A stretch of 64,000 nt of DNA from assembly GCF_040689105.1 (NCBI RefSeq), contig NZ_JBFBVU010000013.1, positions 42,619 through 106,618 on the forward strand. The letters run 5' to 3'. The position numbers were made by a program, and so were the translations under genes. Source of the stretch: Meridianimarinicoccus marinus (GTDB taxonomy: Bacteria; Pseudomonadota; Alphaproteobacteria; Rhodobacterales; Rhodobacteraceae). Positions within the stretch are counted from its first letter, which is position 1. Each line of letters begins with the position of its first letter. Below the pieces are notes generated by a model, which saw nothing but the letters and a program-made list of their open reading frames with translations, had not been told where the DNA came from and did not search any database. Of this stretch, positions 32,101 through 40,918 are shown in pieces.

Positions 32101-34200
32101 TCAATTCAATGTTGTCGTCCCCAGGGCGGGGCCACCGTGGGCGGTGTGCAGGGTCTGGCCGAGGGCGCCAGCACCAAGCGGCTTGGACGGCCAGTCCCCA
32201 AGGATGGTGTCCACGCCGACCATGGACTGCGCGCCAATCCGGAGACCCGGACCGACAAGGCGAATGTCGGCGACGGTATGGGCGGGTTTCTGGGCCTCGA
32301 TCAGATCTAGGATCTTGGCCCGCGCCGTGCTGTCGGGCACCGCGGATGCCGGCAGGACAACGGTGAAGTGATGCGCGTAGCGGCCTTCGCCCTGTGGAAT
32401 CGGCAGACCGCCAATGTTGGGCCGGGTCGCGCCCCCCGCCATGTCCCAGTCGCGCAGGTGGTGGTGTTCGATGATCACCGGCATCGGATCGGCCAGTCCG
32501 CTGTGCCACTGCAGCAACCGCCTCAGCCCGGCGACGGTGCCACGCTCGCGGAAGAAAGTGACCGAGGTTTCGATCATTTCGCGGCGGGTCTGGTCCGGCC
32601 ATTCGGCCAGGAAACGCCAGTCGAACCACCGGCCAAGCCAGTCCAGGAAGTCCCCTGCCGGCACCGCGTGGGGGTCGAGGTGGGCGGCAAATGCCGCGTT
32701 CAGCGTGGTAATCTCGGAAAAGATCGTGTCGGAATAGCTGAGCAGCCGGTCGAGGAAATGCGCGCTTTCCGGATCCTGGCGGAATGGCGGCGGCAAAAGC
32801 TGCAACGACGAGCTGCGCGGGCCGAATATGTCCACGCCCTTGAGAAGCGGCGTCGCGGCCCCGTCGCCAAGGAAATCGACGCGCAGCCACAGACGGCGGC
32901 CCACGGGGCTCTGGATCAGCACCTCGGGCACTGCGGTTTTGGCGTCGATCACCAGCGCGCCCGACCAGTCCGCCTCGGCAAGGGCGGCGATCCGCGACGG
33001 CTCCAGCGCCGCGTCCGAGGTATAGCTGCGGACCACCAGCCGGGTGCGGTCGGGGATCTCGGCCTCCAGTGCCACCCGGTGCCAGGCAAACCCGTCGCGG
33101 TCGCCCTCGATGGCCTGCGTGACCAATGACCCGTTTCGCGGCAACACCAACCGTTTCGGCCGCGCCAGAAGCGGCAGCCCAGTGCCCTCCAGCGTGCCGG
33201 ACCGGGTCACGGCCAGACCGACAAGGCGCAGCGGGTCGCGCGGCGGCACGTCGTGGATCAGCCCGCCGTCGGCATCCGTAGAGAGCGCTGGCGGGGACAG
33301 CGCGTCCGGCAGTTCGGCGTCGACCACCCTGCCCTTCGGGTCCAGAATGGTCACGCCGCTGCGGTCGATCACCAGCACCGTGCCATCGCTCAGACAATCA
33401 CATGTGCCGTTATCGGCGCAGGCACATCCCGACCCGCCGCCGCCGCAGCGGTGCGGCCCTGGATCGGCGATGACATGCAGATGCGTCGGTCGGTCCAGGA
33501 CTCCGGCCCCGCCGGCATAGTCGCGATCGAGCTGCCAGTGGGCATCGAAGCGCAGGATCCTGTTGCCGTCACGGTCGGCGACGTAGGCATTGCTGTGGGC
33601 GTCGAACCCGATCGCCGCCGGGGCGACGCCCGGAAGATCAAGGCATTGCCGTACCGCGCCCGACGGCAGCACGATCACCAGCACCCGCCCGACACCGGTC
33701 GCGCCGCCCGCGTCGGCAATCGCCAGATCCCCGTTCGGCGCAATGGCCAGGTCCACCGGTTCCACCAGCGCATAGGGGTCTGCCGAACGACCGCCCGGTT
33801 CGACCCCGCAGACCTCCGGATCCGGGACGGGCCGTGCGGGCCAAAGTGCGGCGAAGGGCCAGATCGCGGGGGCCGCATTTGGGCGTTGCGGCGGATAGGC
33901 GATTTGTCCCGCCACCGGCGTGTCGGGACGCGGGGGCGCAAGCCAGGTCAACACCCGGCTGCCGCCCGGATCGGCCAGGAACAGGCGGCCATCGGGCGCA
34001 ATTGCAAGGCCGGTCGGTAGGGTTCGGCCGCCGAAGGTGCCAAAGGGTTCGGTATCGGCAACGGCTCTCTGCCCGGGAACGCCGAGGCGCAGGCCGGTCC
34101 CGGTGATGACAAGCCCGTCGGGCGTCCCTTCGATGCGCCAGCCTGACAGAGGGTCGAGCCGGGCCCAGGGATGGGAGGTGGGTCTAGCCGAAACTGTCAT
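32101..34200 (-). CDS. eCIS baseplate/tail protein (Afp12-like, gpI-type C-terminus) with N-terminal propeller
   Basis: 699 residues. The C-terminal 240 residues match the phage tail protein I/Afp12 pattern: D-R-L-L-S-Y-S-D-T-I-F, then D-F-L-D-W-L-G-R-W, R-E-R-G-T-V-A-G-L-R-R-L-L, I-I-E-H-H-H-L-R-D-W, and a final L-I-E-A-Q-K-P-A-H-T. The N-terminal about 430 residues are propeller-like (NHL-type) with L-A-I-A-P-D-G-R-L-F, L-A-I-A-P-N-G-D-L-A-I-A-D and A-Y-V-A-D-R-D-G-N-R-I-L-R-F blades. A small Cys-rich loop (C-G-G-G-G-S-G-C-A-C) interrupts one blade. The gene overlaps the baseplate J gene by 17 bases. It should close the baseplate wedge; the propeller may face outward. Confidence 0.8.
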   Translation of the reverse strand: MTVSARPTSHPWARLDPLSGWRIEGTPDGLVITGTGLRLGVPGQRAVADTEPFGTFGGRTLPTGLAIAPDGRLFLADPGGSRVLTWLAPPRPDTPVAGQIAYPPQRPNAAPAIWPFAALWPARPVPDPEVCGVEPGGRSADPYALVEPVDLAIAPNGDLAIADAGGATGVGRVLVIVLPSGAVRQCLDLPGVAPAAIGFDAHSNAYVADRDGNRILRFDAHWQLDRDYAGGAGVLDRPTHLHVIADPGPHRCGGGGSGCACADNGTCDCLSDGTVLVIDRSGVTILDPKGRVVDAELPDALSPPALSTDADGGLIHDVPPRDPLRLVGLAVTRSGTLEGTGLPLLARPKRLVLPRNGSLVTQAIEGDRDGFAWHRVALEAEIPDRTRLVVRSYTSDAALEPSRIAALAEADWSGALVIDAKTAVPEVLIQSPVGRRLWLRVDFLGDGAATPLLKGVDIFGPRSSSLQLLPPPFRQDPESAHFLDRLLSYSDTIFSEITTLNAAFAAHLDPHAVPAGDFLDWLGRWFDWRFLAEWPDQTRREMIETSVTFFRERGTVAGLRRLLQWHSGLADPMPVIIEHHHLRDWDMAGGATRPNIGGLPIPQGEGRYAHHFTVVLPASAVPDSTARAKILDLIEAQKPAHTVADIRLVGPGLRIGAQSMVGVDTILGDWPSKPLGAGALGQTLHTAHGGPALGTTTLN

Positions 34201-36649
34201 AGGTCACCTGGAATTCGATTGCTTCGCGCGGCAGATGCGGCAGCATGCCCTTCGGCAGTCCAAGCACATCGGCCACCGGGTCGGTGTCGCCTCCGTCGGC
34301 ACGGGCGATGGACAAGTTGGAAACACGCCGCACGCCGTCCACGCCCAGCAGCAGGTCGTAGAGATCGGCATGGTAAATCGGCTCGCCAAAGGGCCAGCCG
34401 TCGCCCGCCGCGCCGCCCCTCAGCGGATGCAGAAACGTCAGGACCGCGGCGATGGCCGCGTCGGAAACCGTCTTGATGTCGGCATCCTGCCCGATGGTGA
34501 TCCGGGCTTTCAGGGACGACAGATCCGCGTAATCCGGCGAAGCCACATGCAGTTCGGTGGTGATCAGCCGCCGCGGCTCGAGATACCGGCAGACGGCCCG
34601 CAACTCGGCCTCAGAGGCCAGCGGTGTGTCTTCGTCATTGGCGGGCAGGACGATGACCGTAACCGCCCCCGGCTGCGCGTCGAGCTTCGGGGTGCGGTCG
34701 CGGTCATAGTCGTGACCGGCCACGGCATAGGCCTTGTGAACGGCCACACCGGGGGTCTGCCTTGCAAGAAAGGCAAAATCCTCGGCGCTGACCGCGCGGT
34801 CCCGGACGCGCAGCGTGTGCGGTGCCCGAAGGCGCACGTCGTCATCGCTTTCCGCATCCGAACCGCCTGCGGCGGCCCGGGGATTGGTCACCGTGTCCAC
34901 ATCGCGGATCGCCCCGCGCAGCTTGGTGATCGTGCCGGGGCCGACGTTGCCGATGGCACCGCCGCCCGTGCGGTAGCGCACAACCCGGATTTCTGCCCCG
35001 GCCACGGGGATGCGCCCGCGCTTGCCGTCGCCGAATGTCACCACGCCGGTGGTGGGATCCAGCGTGTAATGCGGATCGCCGGGCTGCGAGCGGAAGAAAT
35101 CGTCCACCCGGGTCCAGCTTTCGCCGCCAACCGTGATCTCGGCGTCGGGCGCGCCGCTTTCGGGATCGAAATAGACCGGCACCCGGGCCAGGGTCAAGGT
35201 TTGCCCCGGCCGACCGTCCGAGGCCCCGAGCCGTTCATCGAGCCGCGTCGAGGCACCTGTCGCGGGGATGGTATTGAGACGGATTTCCGCAAGCGGCGCC
35301 GGCGTGTAGTCCGAGGGATCCCTGAGCACCGCGCGCAACCAGTGCAACCGCCGCGTCGTCTCGGCGAAGACCGGCACCGGCGGCAGGGCATAGGCGTCCG
35401 CCGCGAGCTTGCGCCACTCCTGAGGGGTCAGCGCCGAGGGGTCCACATCGAGATTGTTGTCCCGGATCTGGTCGGCAACATCCGCGCCGGTCTTGCAATT
35501 CTGGGTCGCCGCCGTGGGGTCGCAGCTGAGCACACGGTTGAGATCCTGGGTGTCGGTGAGCCCCATGTTCTGCCAGGCATCCTCGTCGAGCGCATCAAGC
35601 AGGCCTTCGAGATCCTGGTCCAGATCCGCAAGCAGCTCGTCTTCGGTCACCGGCGGGCGCACTTGCGCCAGACCGAGGTTTTCCCAGATCGCATCGCGGT
35701 CAAGCTGATCCATGCTGGCCCGGCCGATCCGTTCCGGGATCTCCAGCCGCACATGGCCGGACCGGGTCAGCCCCGCCGTTTCGTCCCCGGCCACCGACAG
35801 CGTGACCCAGCCGGTGCTGGAACTGCCATTGCCGGTGATCTCGGTGTCGGGCGACGACCCGGTGTAGACCTGCCACTCCACCTGCCGCACGGCCTCGGAC
35901 ACCTCCCAGGGGAACAGGCACTGCCGCGACAGCGATGTGTCGATCACCTCTTCGGTCGGAGTGCCGTTGGTGTCGGTGCCTTCCACCGTGTCGAAGGGCT
36001 GGGAGGCATCGACAAAGATGTCGATCTGGCCCGACGGGAAGACATCCTGCGCATAGTCGTTCAGCGACCCCTTGATATGCGGGCGCAAGACCAGCCCAAG
36101 CAGCATGGTGGCGTTCGCAACCGGCGCCTCGCCGAACGGCAGGAAACCGGGACGCCAGTCCGTCGCGGCTGTCTTGCTGTCGTATTCGGTCACCAGATCC
36201 AGCGGGTGAGCCCCGGCCCGGCTGACCATGCAGGCGCCGATGGCGGCGTTGATCGCCCGCAGCGAATAATCCGTCTCGAACAACACCTCTTCGGTCAGGT
36301 CCGGGTCGTCCACCTCGACCTTCGCGCCCTTCGGCACCAGCACGCTCAGCGCATCTTCCGGCGTGCTCAGCTTCTTCAGCGTCACGGCGAGTTCGCTGCG
36401 GGCCGCATGGGCGGGCCGTCGGGTGATCTGCAGCAGATCCAGGAACTTGGTGTAGGTCAGATCCGGAACCCGGTTCAACTCGAACAGGATGGTCTCGGTC
36501 AGCCAGGCGTTCAGCTTGACCAGCGTCATGCCCGGATCGCTGTCGTTCAGATTGGTCCATTCGGGCGTATAGCGGGGGATCCGCTCGCGGGCTTCCTTCA
36601 CCAGGTCATCGAAGGTGCGGCTGTCAAGGTTCGGGGCGTTCAGCGGCAT
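34184..36649 (-). CDS. Baseplate J-like protein (Afp11/gp6-like)
   Basis: 821 residues. The N-terminus (L-D-S-R-T-F-D-D-L-V-K-E-A and T-P-E-W-T-N-L-N-D-S-D-P-G-M-T-L) is the standard start of eCIS/phage baseplate wedge J proteins. The C-terminal half has the J-domain core: G-D-G-K-R-G-R-I-P-V-A-G, V-R-Y-R-T-G-G-G-A-I-G-N-V, and A-V-S-A-E-D-F-A-F-L-A. The ATG at 36649 has GAGGAG upstream; an in-frame extension to 36712 lacks family similarity. Together with gp25 and the Afp12-like protein it builds the wedge ring around the spike that triggers sheath contraction. Confidence 0.9.
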   Translation of the reverse strand: MPLNAPNLDSRTFDDLVKEARERIPRYTPEWTNLNDSDPGMTLVKLNAWLTETILFELNRVPDLTYTKFLDLLQITRRPAHAARSELAVTLKKLSTPEDALSVLVPKGAKVEVDDPDLTEEVLFETDYSLRAINAAIGACMVSRAGAHPLDLVTEYDSKTAATDWRPGFLPFGEAPVANATMLLGLVLRPHIKGSLNDYAQDVFPSGQIDIFVDASQPFDTVEGTDTNGTPTEEVIDTSLSRQCLFPWEVSEAVRQVEWQVYTGSSPDTEITGNGSSSTGWVTLSVAGDETAGLTRSGHVRLEIPERIGRASMDQLDRDAIWENLGLAQVRPPVTEDELLADLDQDLEGLLDALDEDAWQNMGLTDTQDLNRVLSCDPTAATQNCKTGADVADQIRDNNLDVDPSALTPQEWRKLAADAYALPPVPVFAETTRRLHWLRAVLRDPSDYTPAPLAEIRLNTIPATGASTRLDERLGASDGRPGQTLTLARVPVYFDPESGAPDAEITVGGESWTRVDDFFRSQPGDPHYTLDPTTGVVTFGDGKRGRIPVAGAEIRVVRYRTGGGAIGNVGPGTITKLRGAIRDVDTVTNPRAAAGGSDAESDDDVRLRAPHTLRVRDRAVSAEDFAFLARQTPGVAVHKAYAVAGHDYDRDRTPKLDAQPGAVTVIVLPANDEDTPLASEAELRAVCRYLEPRRLITTELHVASPDYADLSSLKARITIGQDADIKTVSDAAIAAVLTFLHPLRGGAAGDGWPFGEPIYHADLYDLLLGVDGVRRVSNLSIARADGGDTDPVADVLGLPKGMLPHLPREAIEFQVTYDSFG

Positions 36650-36659
36650 GGGGCGCTCC

Positions 36660-37055
36660 TCAGGCAAGGCCTTCGTTGATGAAGAACGGGTAGACCAGAT
36701 TTCCGGCGGCATTGTTGGCGCGGAGCCGGTAGTCCACTTCGATCAAAAGGGTATTGGGGGCATCGAGATGCGCGGTCGCCGCAACCGAGAGCACGTCAAT
36801 GCGCGGCTCCCAGGTGGTCAGTGCCGCGCGGACCTCGGTCTCGATGATCGCGCGGGTGTTCGCGTTGTTGGGGGCAAAGACGTAGTCGTGGATGCCACAG
36901 CCGAAGGCGGGCTCCATGATGCGGGACTTGCGCGGCGTCGACAGGATGATCCAGATCGCCTCGGCAACCGCGCGTTCGCCCGAGACATAGCCCAGCCCGC
37001 CGCGACCGTTGACGCGGATCGGGAACTTCCAGCCCTGGCCCAGGAACTCTGCCAT
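36660..37055 (-). CDS. gp25/gpW-family baseplate wedge protein (Afp9-like)
   Basis: 131 residues. The family core is clear: I-M-E-P-A-F-G-C-G-I-H-D-Y-V-F-A-P near residues 45-61, N-A-N-T-R-A-I-I-E, then W-E-P-R-I-D-V. The C-terminal strand V-D-Y-R-L-R-A-N-N matches the usual end. gp25 carries the handshake strands that connect the baseplate wedge to the first sheath ring. It lies three bases after the PAAR gene and overlaps the J gene leader. Confidence 0.92.
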   Translation of the reverse strand: MAEFLGQGWKFPIRVNGRGGLGYVSGERAVAEAIWIILSTPRKSRIMEPAFGCGIHDYVFAPNNANTRAIIETEVRAALTTWEPRIDVLSVAATAHLDAPNTLLIEVDYRLRANNAAGNLVYPFFINEGLA

Positions 37056-37058
37056 CGC

Positions 37059-37466
37059 TCAGCCCCCCACCAGGACGGTCGGAAAGGCGCTCAACACGGT
37101 GCCAACTGCGTTGCGCGTGTTCTGGCTGGTGGTGTCGCCGAAGCGCACGACCCCTTGGCCATTTGCAAAGACCGTGGAGGAGAACGTGGTCATCTCGCAG
37201 GCGCCCTTGATGGTGCCGCTGGAAATGCCGCCACCGGCGGTGCCGGCCTCGTCACCGCTGGAGGTTTGCACCACGCTGTTGGCCAAAAGCACTGCGGTGC
37301 CGCCCGCGGTGACCGGATTGCCCGCGGTGCCGGCCACCGGGCTGGCGTCGGCAAGCTGGGCAATATTGGGATAGGGGATCGGCACCGGACCGCCCGGCGT
37401 GGGCGTATTGCAGACATCGGGAAAGGCAAAGGCAATGCCGCTGGCGGTTGCGATGGGCTGGGCCAT
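37059..37466 (-). CDS. PAAR-like spike-tip protein (DUF4150)
   Basis: 135 residues. The pattern C-N-T-P-x-P-G-G-P-V-P-I-P-Y-P-N near residues 19-34 is typical of DUF4150/PAAR-like proteins. These fold into a small cone on the end of the spike and can hold toxins. Gly-rich and strand-prone sequence follows. The protein is a stand-alone tip without an extra effector domain. It is in the operon between a hypothetical protein and gp25, consistent with eCIS order. Confidence 0.85.
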   Translation of the reverse strand: MAQPIATASGIAFAFPDVCNTPTPGGPVPIPYPNIAQLADASPVAGTAGNPVTAGGTAVLLANSVVQTSSGDEAGTAGGGISSGTIKGACEMTTFSSTVFANGQGVVRFGDTTSQNTRNAVGTVLSAFPTVLVGG

Positions 37467-37468
37467 TG

Positions 37469-38329
37469 TCAGTCCTCCCTCACTTCGAGACGACGGTAGC
37501 TGTCAGGCGGCACCTGCTCCCACGGCCAGGAGATGCGCCAGACCGCCGAAACCGTCGCTGCATCGGGGCGGATCACCAGCGTGTCTAGGGTCATCGCGCC
37601 CAGATCCACCGGGCCCCAGAAGGCCTCGCGGTCGGGTCCGCAGCCGCAAAAGGCGAAATAACGCGCGGTGAGCGTCGGAAAGCTGTAGCTGAACCCGAAG
37701 GTTTTGCTGCCATCGACTGCCTGATGAAAGATCGCGACCGTGCCGGTACTGGTGTAGGTCCGACTGAACGCCGAGAAGCCCCCGCCCGTGCGCCGGTGGG
37801 CATTCCAGAAATGATCCAGATTGCCGCTCTCGCTGGCGGGATCGAAGTCCGGAAAGGCGGGGCGGGCCTCGTCCAGCCGCGTCGCGGCATCGCGGGGATG
37901 CCAGCCAAAGAGATTGACCTGCGTGTCCGGATCGCCGGCATTGTTGGCCCCTGCCGTGCGGGTCAGCCAGGTTTGCGCGCCGGAACCGGAGTCGATCTCG
38001 ACCCGTCCGCCGATGTCGCCGCCGTGGTGGCCCAGAACAATCACGTCCCCGTGGTTTTTGCGCACGACAAGGTCGGATTCGCGCCGCACGCGGATCAGGT
38101 CGTCCGTGGGGTCGGTGTTGCCCTGATCGTCGACAATCACCACATCGTCGCCTTCCAGAATTGCCTCGCCCCCCGCGTCCGGGATCAGCGCGCCTGCCGA
38201 CACGGTGAAGGACCGCTTGACGATGGCCGCCCCGGCGTCTTCGGTCGCCGTCGGGCCCGCCCCCCGCAAACCGCGGATGAACCTGGCCGAATAGCCCGTG
38301 TCGGTAGGAAAGAGTGTGTCCATGTCCAT
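37469..38329 (-). CDS. eCIS-associated hypothetical protein
   Basis: 286 residues, starting at an ATG that overlaps the spike gene stop (TAATG) and ending three bases before the PAAR gene. Strand-rich, with no signal peptide. Its last 40 residues (L-D-T-L-V-I-R-P-D, V-W-R-I-S-W-P-W, Y-R-R-L-E-V) recall the end of DUF2169-type proteins, which accompany PAAR/VgrG tips in type VI systems, but the match is too weak to assign. A C-G-C-G motif occurs near residue 237. Position suggests a role in mounting or loading the PAAR tip. Confidence 0.55.
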   Translation of the reverse strand: MDMDTLFPTDTGYSARFIRGLRGAGPTATEDAGAAIVKRSFTVSAGALIPDAGGEAILEGDDVVIVDDQGNTDPTDDLIRVRRESDLVVRKNHGDVIVLGHHGGDIGGRVEIDSGSGAQTWLTRTAGANNAGDPDTQVNLFGWHPRDAATRLDEARPAFPDFDPASESGNLDHFWNAHRRTGGGFSAFSRTYTSTGTVAIFHQAVDGSKTFGFSYSFPTLTARYFAFCGCGPDREAFWGPVDLGAMTLDTLVIRPDAATVSAVWRISWPWEQVPPDSYRRLEVRED

Positions 38330-38841
38330 TACGGATTCAGCTGAATCGTCGCTCCCTTCAGTGTCAGTGTGCCGCTGCATTCGATGTCGCCGTTGCCGCT
38401 GACCTTGATCGCAAGGTTGCCCGGCGTCTCGATCTCGATCCCGTCGCTCTTCATCACCACCTTGTTGCCGTGGGCATCCTCAAGCGTGATCCCGTCGTCG
38501 CCGCCGCCGTCGAAAAAGGTCACCGAATGCCCCTCGCGGCTGACGATCCGGCGTTCGGTCGGCTCGGTGGAGGGGGGCGCCTGATCGCCGTTCCAGACGT
38601 AGCCCAGCACCACAGGATGGTTCAGCCCGCCCATCAGGAAGCCGACGACCGCGATGTCTCCCACCTCAGGCAAAAAGTGCACCCCGGCCTCGGCCCCCGC
38701 CATCGTCGCCGCGACCGGCGCCCAGACCGATTCCACGTCGCTGCCGAAATTCATGAAGGCCACGCGGATACGCCCGAGCCCTTCGGGATCGTCGACGTCC
38801 GTGACCTCGCCCAGAACCAGACCGTGCATGACATCACCCAC
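38329..38841 (-). CDS. Spike protein (gpV/VgrG C-terminal-like baseplate assembly protein)
   Basis: 170 residues. The OB-fold pattern G-L-V-L-G-E-V-T-D-V-D-D-P-E-G-L-G-R-I-R-V near residues 6-26, and V-G-D-I-A-V-V-G-F-L-M-G, match phage gpV and the gp5/VgrG OB domain. The C-terminal stretch of short alternating strands (G-D-I-E-C-S-G-T-L-T-L-K-G-A) is the start of a triple-stranded beta needle. I choose the GTG at 38841 because AAGGAGG lies six bases upstream; an ATG at 38829 is the alternative. It overlaps the hub gene by eight bases. In this locus the VgrG-like unit is split into two genes, hub and spike. Confidence 0.85.
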   Translation of the reverse strand: MGDVMHGLVLGEVTDVDDPEGLGRIRVAFMNFGSDVESVWAPVAATMAGAEAGVHFLPEVGDIAVVGFLMGGLNHPVVLGYVWNGDQAPPSTEPTERRIVSREGHSVTFFDGGGDDGITLEDAHGNKVVMKSDGIEIETPGNLAIKVSGNGDIECSGTLTLKGATIQLNP

Positions 38842-40003
38842 GCAGCACCTCCTTCCGGGCCTCGAAGCTGGTTGTGTAGCCTGCGGCACCGAGCGTGTGG
38901 GTGGATTTGGTGATCCGGTAGAGACCCCCGAAACGCGGGCCGATCCCGGCAATTTCGACCACCTGTCCGGCGCGAAGCTCGGGGGCACCGACCGTCGCGG
39001 CCGAGGCCGTCACCAACTCGCGTGCGATTTCCTTGAGCCGCCCAATGGCCAGCCGCCGGGCATCGGCCTCGGTGCGCACGGTTTCGTCGGCGTCGATATA
39101 CACAACCGCATCCCCGAGCGCGTCTTCCAACTCGCTGTCCGACTGCGGCCCCAGCACTTCGGGCGCCACGTCCAGATCGGCCCAGGTCGCCTCGGCCAGC
39201 ACCCGACGCCCGTCCCCGGTGCGGGTGATATCGCTTGAGCGGACGACAACTTTCTGCACCTGCCCGCGTGTCGACAGCGTCGGGGTAAAACTGGCCAGGC
39301 TGCGGCCCCATTCCAGCAGCGCCACCGCGCTGTCCTGCGCCGGTTGGGTCATCCGCAGCACCGGCCCGGCATCGCCTTCCTCCAGCGCGATAGAAAGCCC
39401 GGCCTCGGTCGCGCGGCGGAACACCTCTTCGTAGAGCGTGCCGTTGACCGTTTCGGTCTTGGCGTCCTCCTCCTCAAGCCCCTGCGGGCGCTCGGTAGTG
39501 ACCCCGGATTCGCGCAGCAGCGTTTCGGCAATCCCCAGCCGCGTGCCCTCGTAAGTGCCGTTGACGGTCACCCGTTGCAACTTGTGCAGGTCATTGAGCA
39601 CCCGGATACGACAGGTCGGCGCGCCGCCGGCGGGAAAACTGGTCGAGATCGAGACCACCGTCCCTTTCATCACAGGGGTCAGATCCCCCGCGCCCAGATA
39701 TCCCATCTTCAGGTCGACTTCCGCGCCCGGCTGGAAGTTCGGAAGGTCGTAGCGGCCGTCGGCGGACTTGCGCGGGCTTCCGCTCTCGTCCCAGGGCGAG
39801 GAATACTTCGGCAGCCGGGCGACTTCGTCCCAGTCCCCCAGCGCGAATTCGAAACTGTCGATATTCTCCAGATCGTCGGTGAAGGTCACTTCGAGCACAT
39901 CACGGATCACCTCCTGGCCGATATTCTGGCCCTTCAGCGCGATCTGAAAGGCCGGGGCAAAGAAGGTGCGGTCCTGATAGATGGGGTCTGCGGTGGTTGT
40001 CAT
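38834..40003 (-). CDS. Phage late control D-type hub protein (Afp8 N-terminal-like)
   Basis: 389 residues. It has the gpD/gp27-like hub pattern: L-E-V-T-F-T-D-D-L-E-N-I-D-S-F-E-F-A-L near the N-terminus, E-V-D-L-K-M-G-Y-L-G-A near residue 90, and R-V-L-N-D-L-H-K-L-Q near 145. It ends with a barrel strand series (I-A-G-I-G-P-R-F-G-G-L-Y-R-I-T-K-S-T-H). It trimerises into the ring joining tube and spike. The next gene, the spike, starts within its last codons. Confidence 0.88.
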   Translation of the reverse strand: MTTTADPIYQDRTFFAPAFQIALKGQNIGQEVIRDVLEVTFTDDLENIDSFEFALGDWDEVARLPKYSSPWDESGSPRKSADGRYDLPNFQPGAEVDLKMGYLGAGDLTPVMKGTVVSISTSFPAGGAPTCRIRVLNDLHKLQRVTVNGTYEGTRLGIAETLLRESGVTTERPQGLEEEDAKTETVNGTLYEEVFRRATEAGLSIALEEGDAGPVLRMTQPAQDSAVALLEWGRSLASFTPTLSTRGQVQKVVVRSSDITRTGDGRRVLAEATWADLDVAPEVLGPQSDSELEDALGDAVVYIDADETVRTEADARRLAIGRLKEIARELVTASAATVGAPELRAGQVVEIAGIGPRFGGLYRITKSTHTLGAAGYTTSFEARKEVLRG

Positions 40004-40010
40004 GGGCGGC

Positions 40011-40697
40011 TCAGACGGTCGGCGGCAGGGTCAACTGCATGCCGGGTTGAAGGTGTCGGACGTCGGAAAGACCGTTGGCTTCGGCGATCAGCCGCCATTT
40101 GGCGGGATCGTCATAGGCCTCGTAGGCGATCAGCGGCAGGGTCTCGCCCTCGCGGACGGTGCGGACGCGGGTGTGGTCGGCGGAGCGGAAGTTGATCAGG
40201 TCGACCTGCTCGGACAGCGTGAGGTACTCGCGCAATTGCAACGAGACCGTGGCGCGCAGGGGGATGCCATCGGCGTTGAACAGGGTGAAACGGCGCGCGC
40301 AACTCAGCACGATCGCGTCCATCGCCGCCGAGGGTTGCGCATTGTCGCCCAGGGCTACGCCGGGAAAATCGGTGCCCCAGGTCATCCGGACGATCGGCGG
40401 TGTGTGCAGGTTGCCGTCGATGGTGACGAGACGATGGAACTGGTCCACCTGCGGCTGGACCGAGTCCGCCCCGGCGCCGGTCCCGGCCTCGGTGCTGTCG
40501 AAGAACAACTCCAGCGTCAGGGCTTCGGACTCTCCGCGGACGAACTGGATGATCGGCTGGTCGATGCCCGGAATCGCCACATCCGAATATTGCGCCGATT
40601 TTGACAGGGCCAGTTCCGTCGGGTTGTACGGCACCATGATCGGGCTGCCATTTGGCTGCTTGTCGAGGGTCAGGCGCTGGAAAGTGAGCTGTACCAT
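40011..40697 (-). CDS. LysM-containing tube/baseplate adaptor (Afp7-like)
   Basis: 228 residues. The N-terminal domain with V-P-Y-N-P-T-E-L-A-L-S-K near residues 22-33 is typical of CIS tube-initiator proteins. The C-terminal about 55 residues form a LysM-like module: V-R-E-G-E-T-L-P-L-I-A-Y-E, W-R-L-I-A-E-A-N-G-L and L-Q-P-G-M-Q-L-T-L-P. Such proteins sit between the tube and the hub. It overlaps the DUF5908 gene by ATGA. Confidence 0.88.
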   Translation of the reverse strand: MVQLTFQRLTLDKQPNGSPIMVPYNPTELALSKSAQYSDVAIPGIDQPIIQFVRGESEALTLELFFDSTEAGTGAGADSVQPQVDQFHRLVTIDGNLHTPPIVRMTWGTDFPGVALGDNAQPSAAMDAIVLSCARRFTLFNADGIPLRATVSLQLREYLTLSEQVDLINFRSADHTRVRTVREGETLPLIAYEAYDDPAKWRLIAEANGLSDVRHLQPGMQLTLPPTV

Positions 40698-40906
40698 CAG
40701 AGCCCCCGGATTCCCGGTCGTTTCGGATGATCGACACGGGTGTCACGGTCGCGCGCGGTCTCGATCCGCCGTTTCTCTGCGATCCGCTCCATCACCGCCT
40801 CGGCGATGCGGTCAAGCACATCCGGCGCGAGCAGCGCCTCGGCGTCACTTACCCGAACCCGGCTTTCCACCGTGTTGACCCGGATATCCATTGGAACGAT
40901 TGGCAT
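40697..40906 (-). CDS. Small DUF5908-type eCIS protein
   Basis: 69 residues. It opens with M-P-I-V-P-M-D-I-R-V-N-T-V, the basic strand pattern of the DUF5908 family that is regularly found between tube and LysM genes of eCIS loci. An acidic/basic helix and a His/Arg/Pro tail follow. The ATG has GAGGAGA eight bases upstream, so translation is well supported. Its role is unknown; Afp5/6-like chaperone or tube-cap work has been suggested by position only. Confidence 0.75.
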   Translation of the reverse strand: MPIVPMDIRVNTVESRVRVSDAEALLAPDVLDRIAEAVMERIAEKRRIETARDRDTRVDHPKRPGIRGL

Positions 40907-40918
40907 ATGTCCATCTCC

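Noticed and set aside
33920..36679. Very long plus-strand open frame opposite the baseplate genes (919 codons)
   Set aside because: It is antisense to the well-supported baseplate J and Afp12-like genes, has an Arg/Gly/His-rich composition typical of frames shadowing GC-rich genes, and matches no family.
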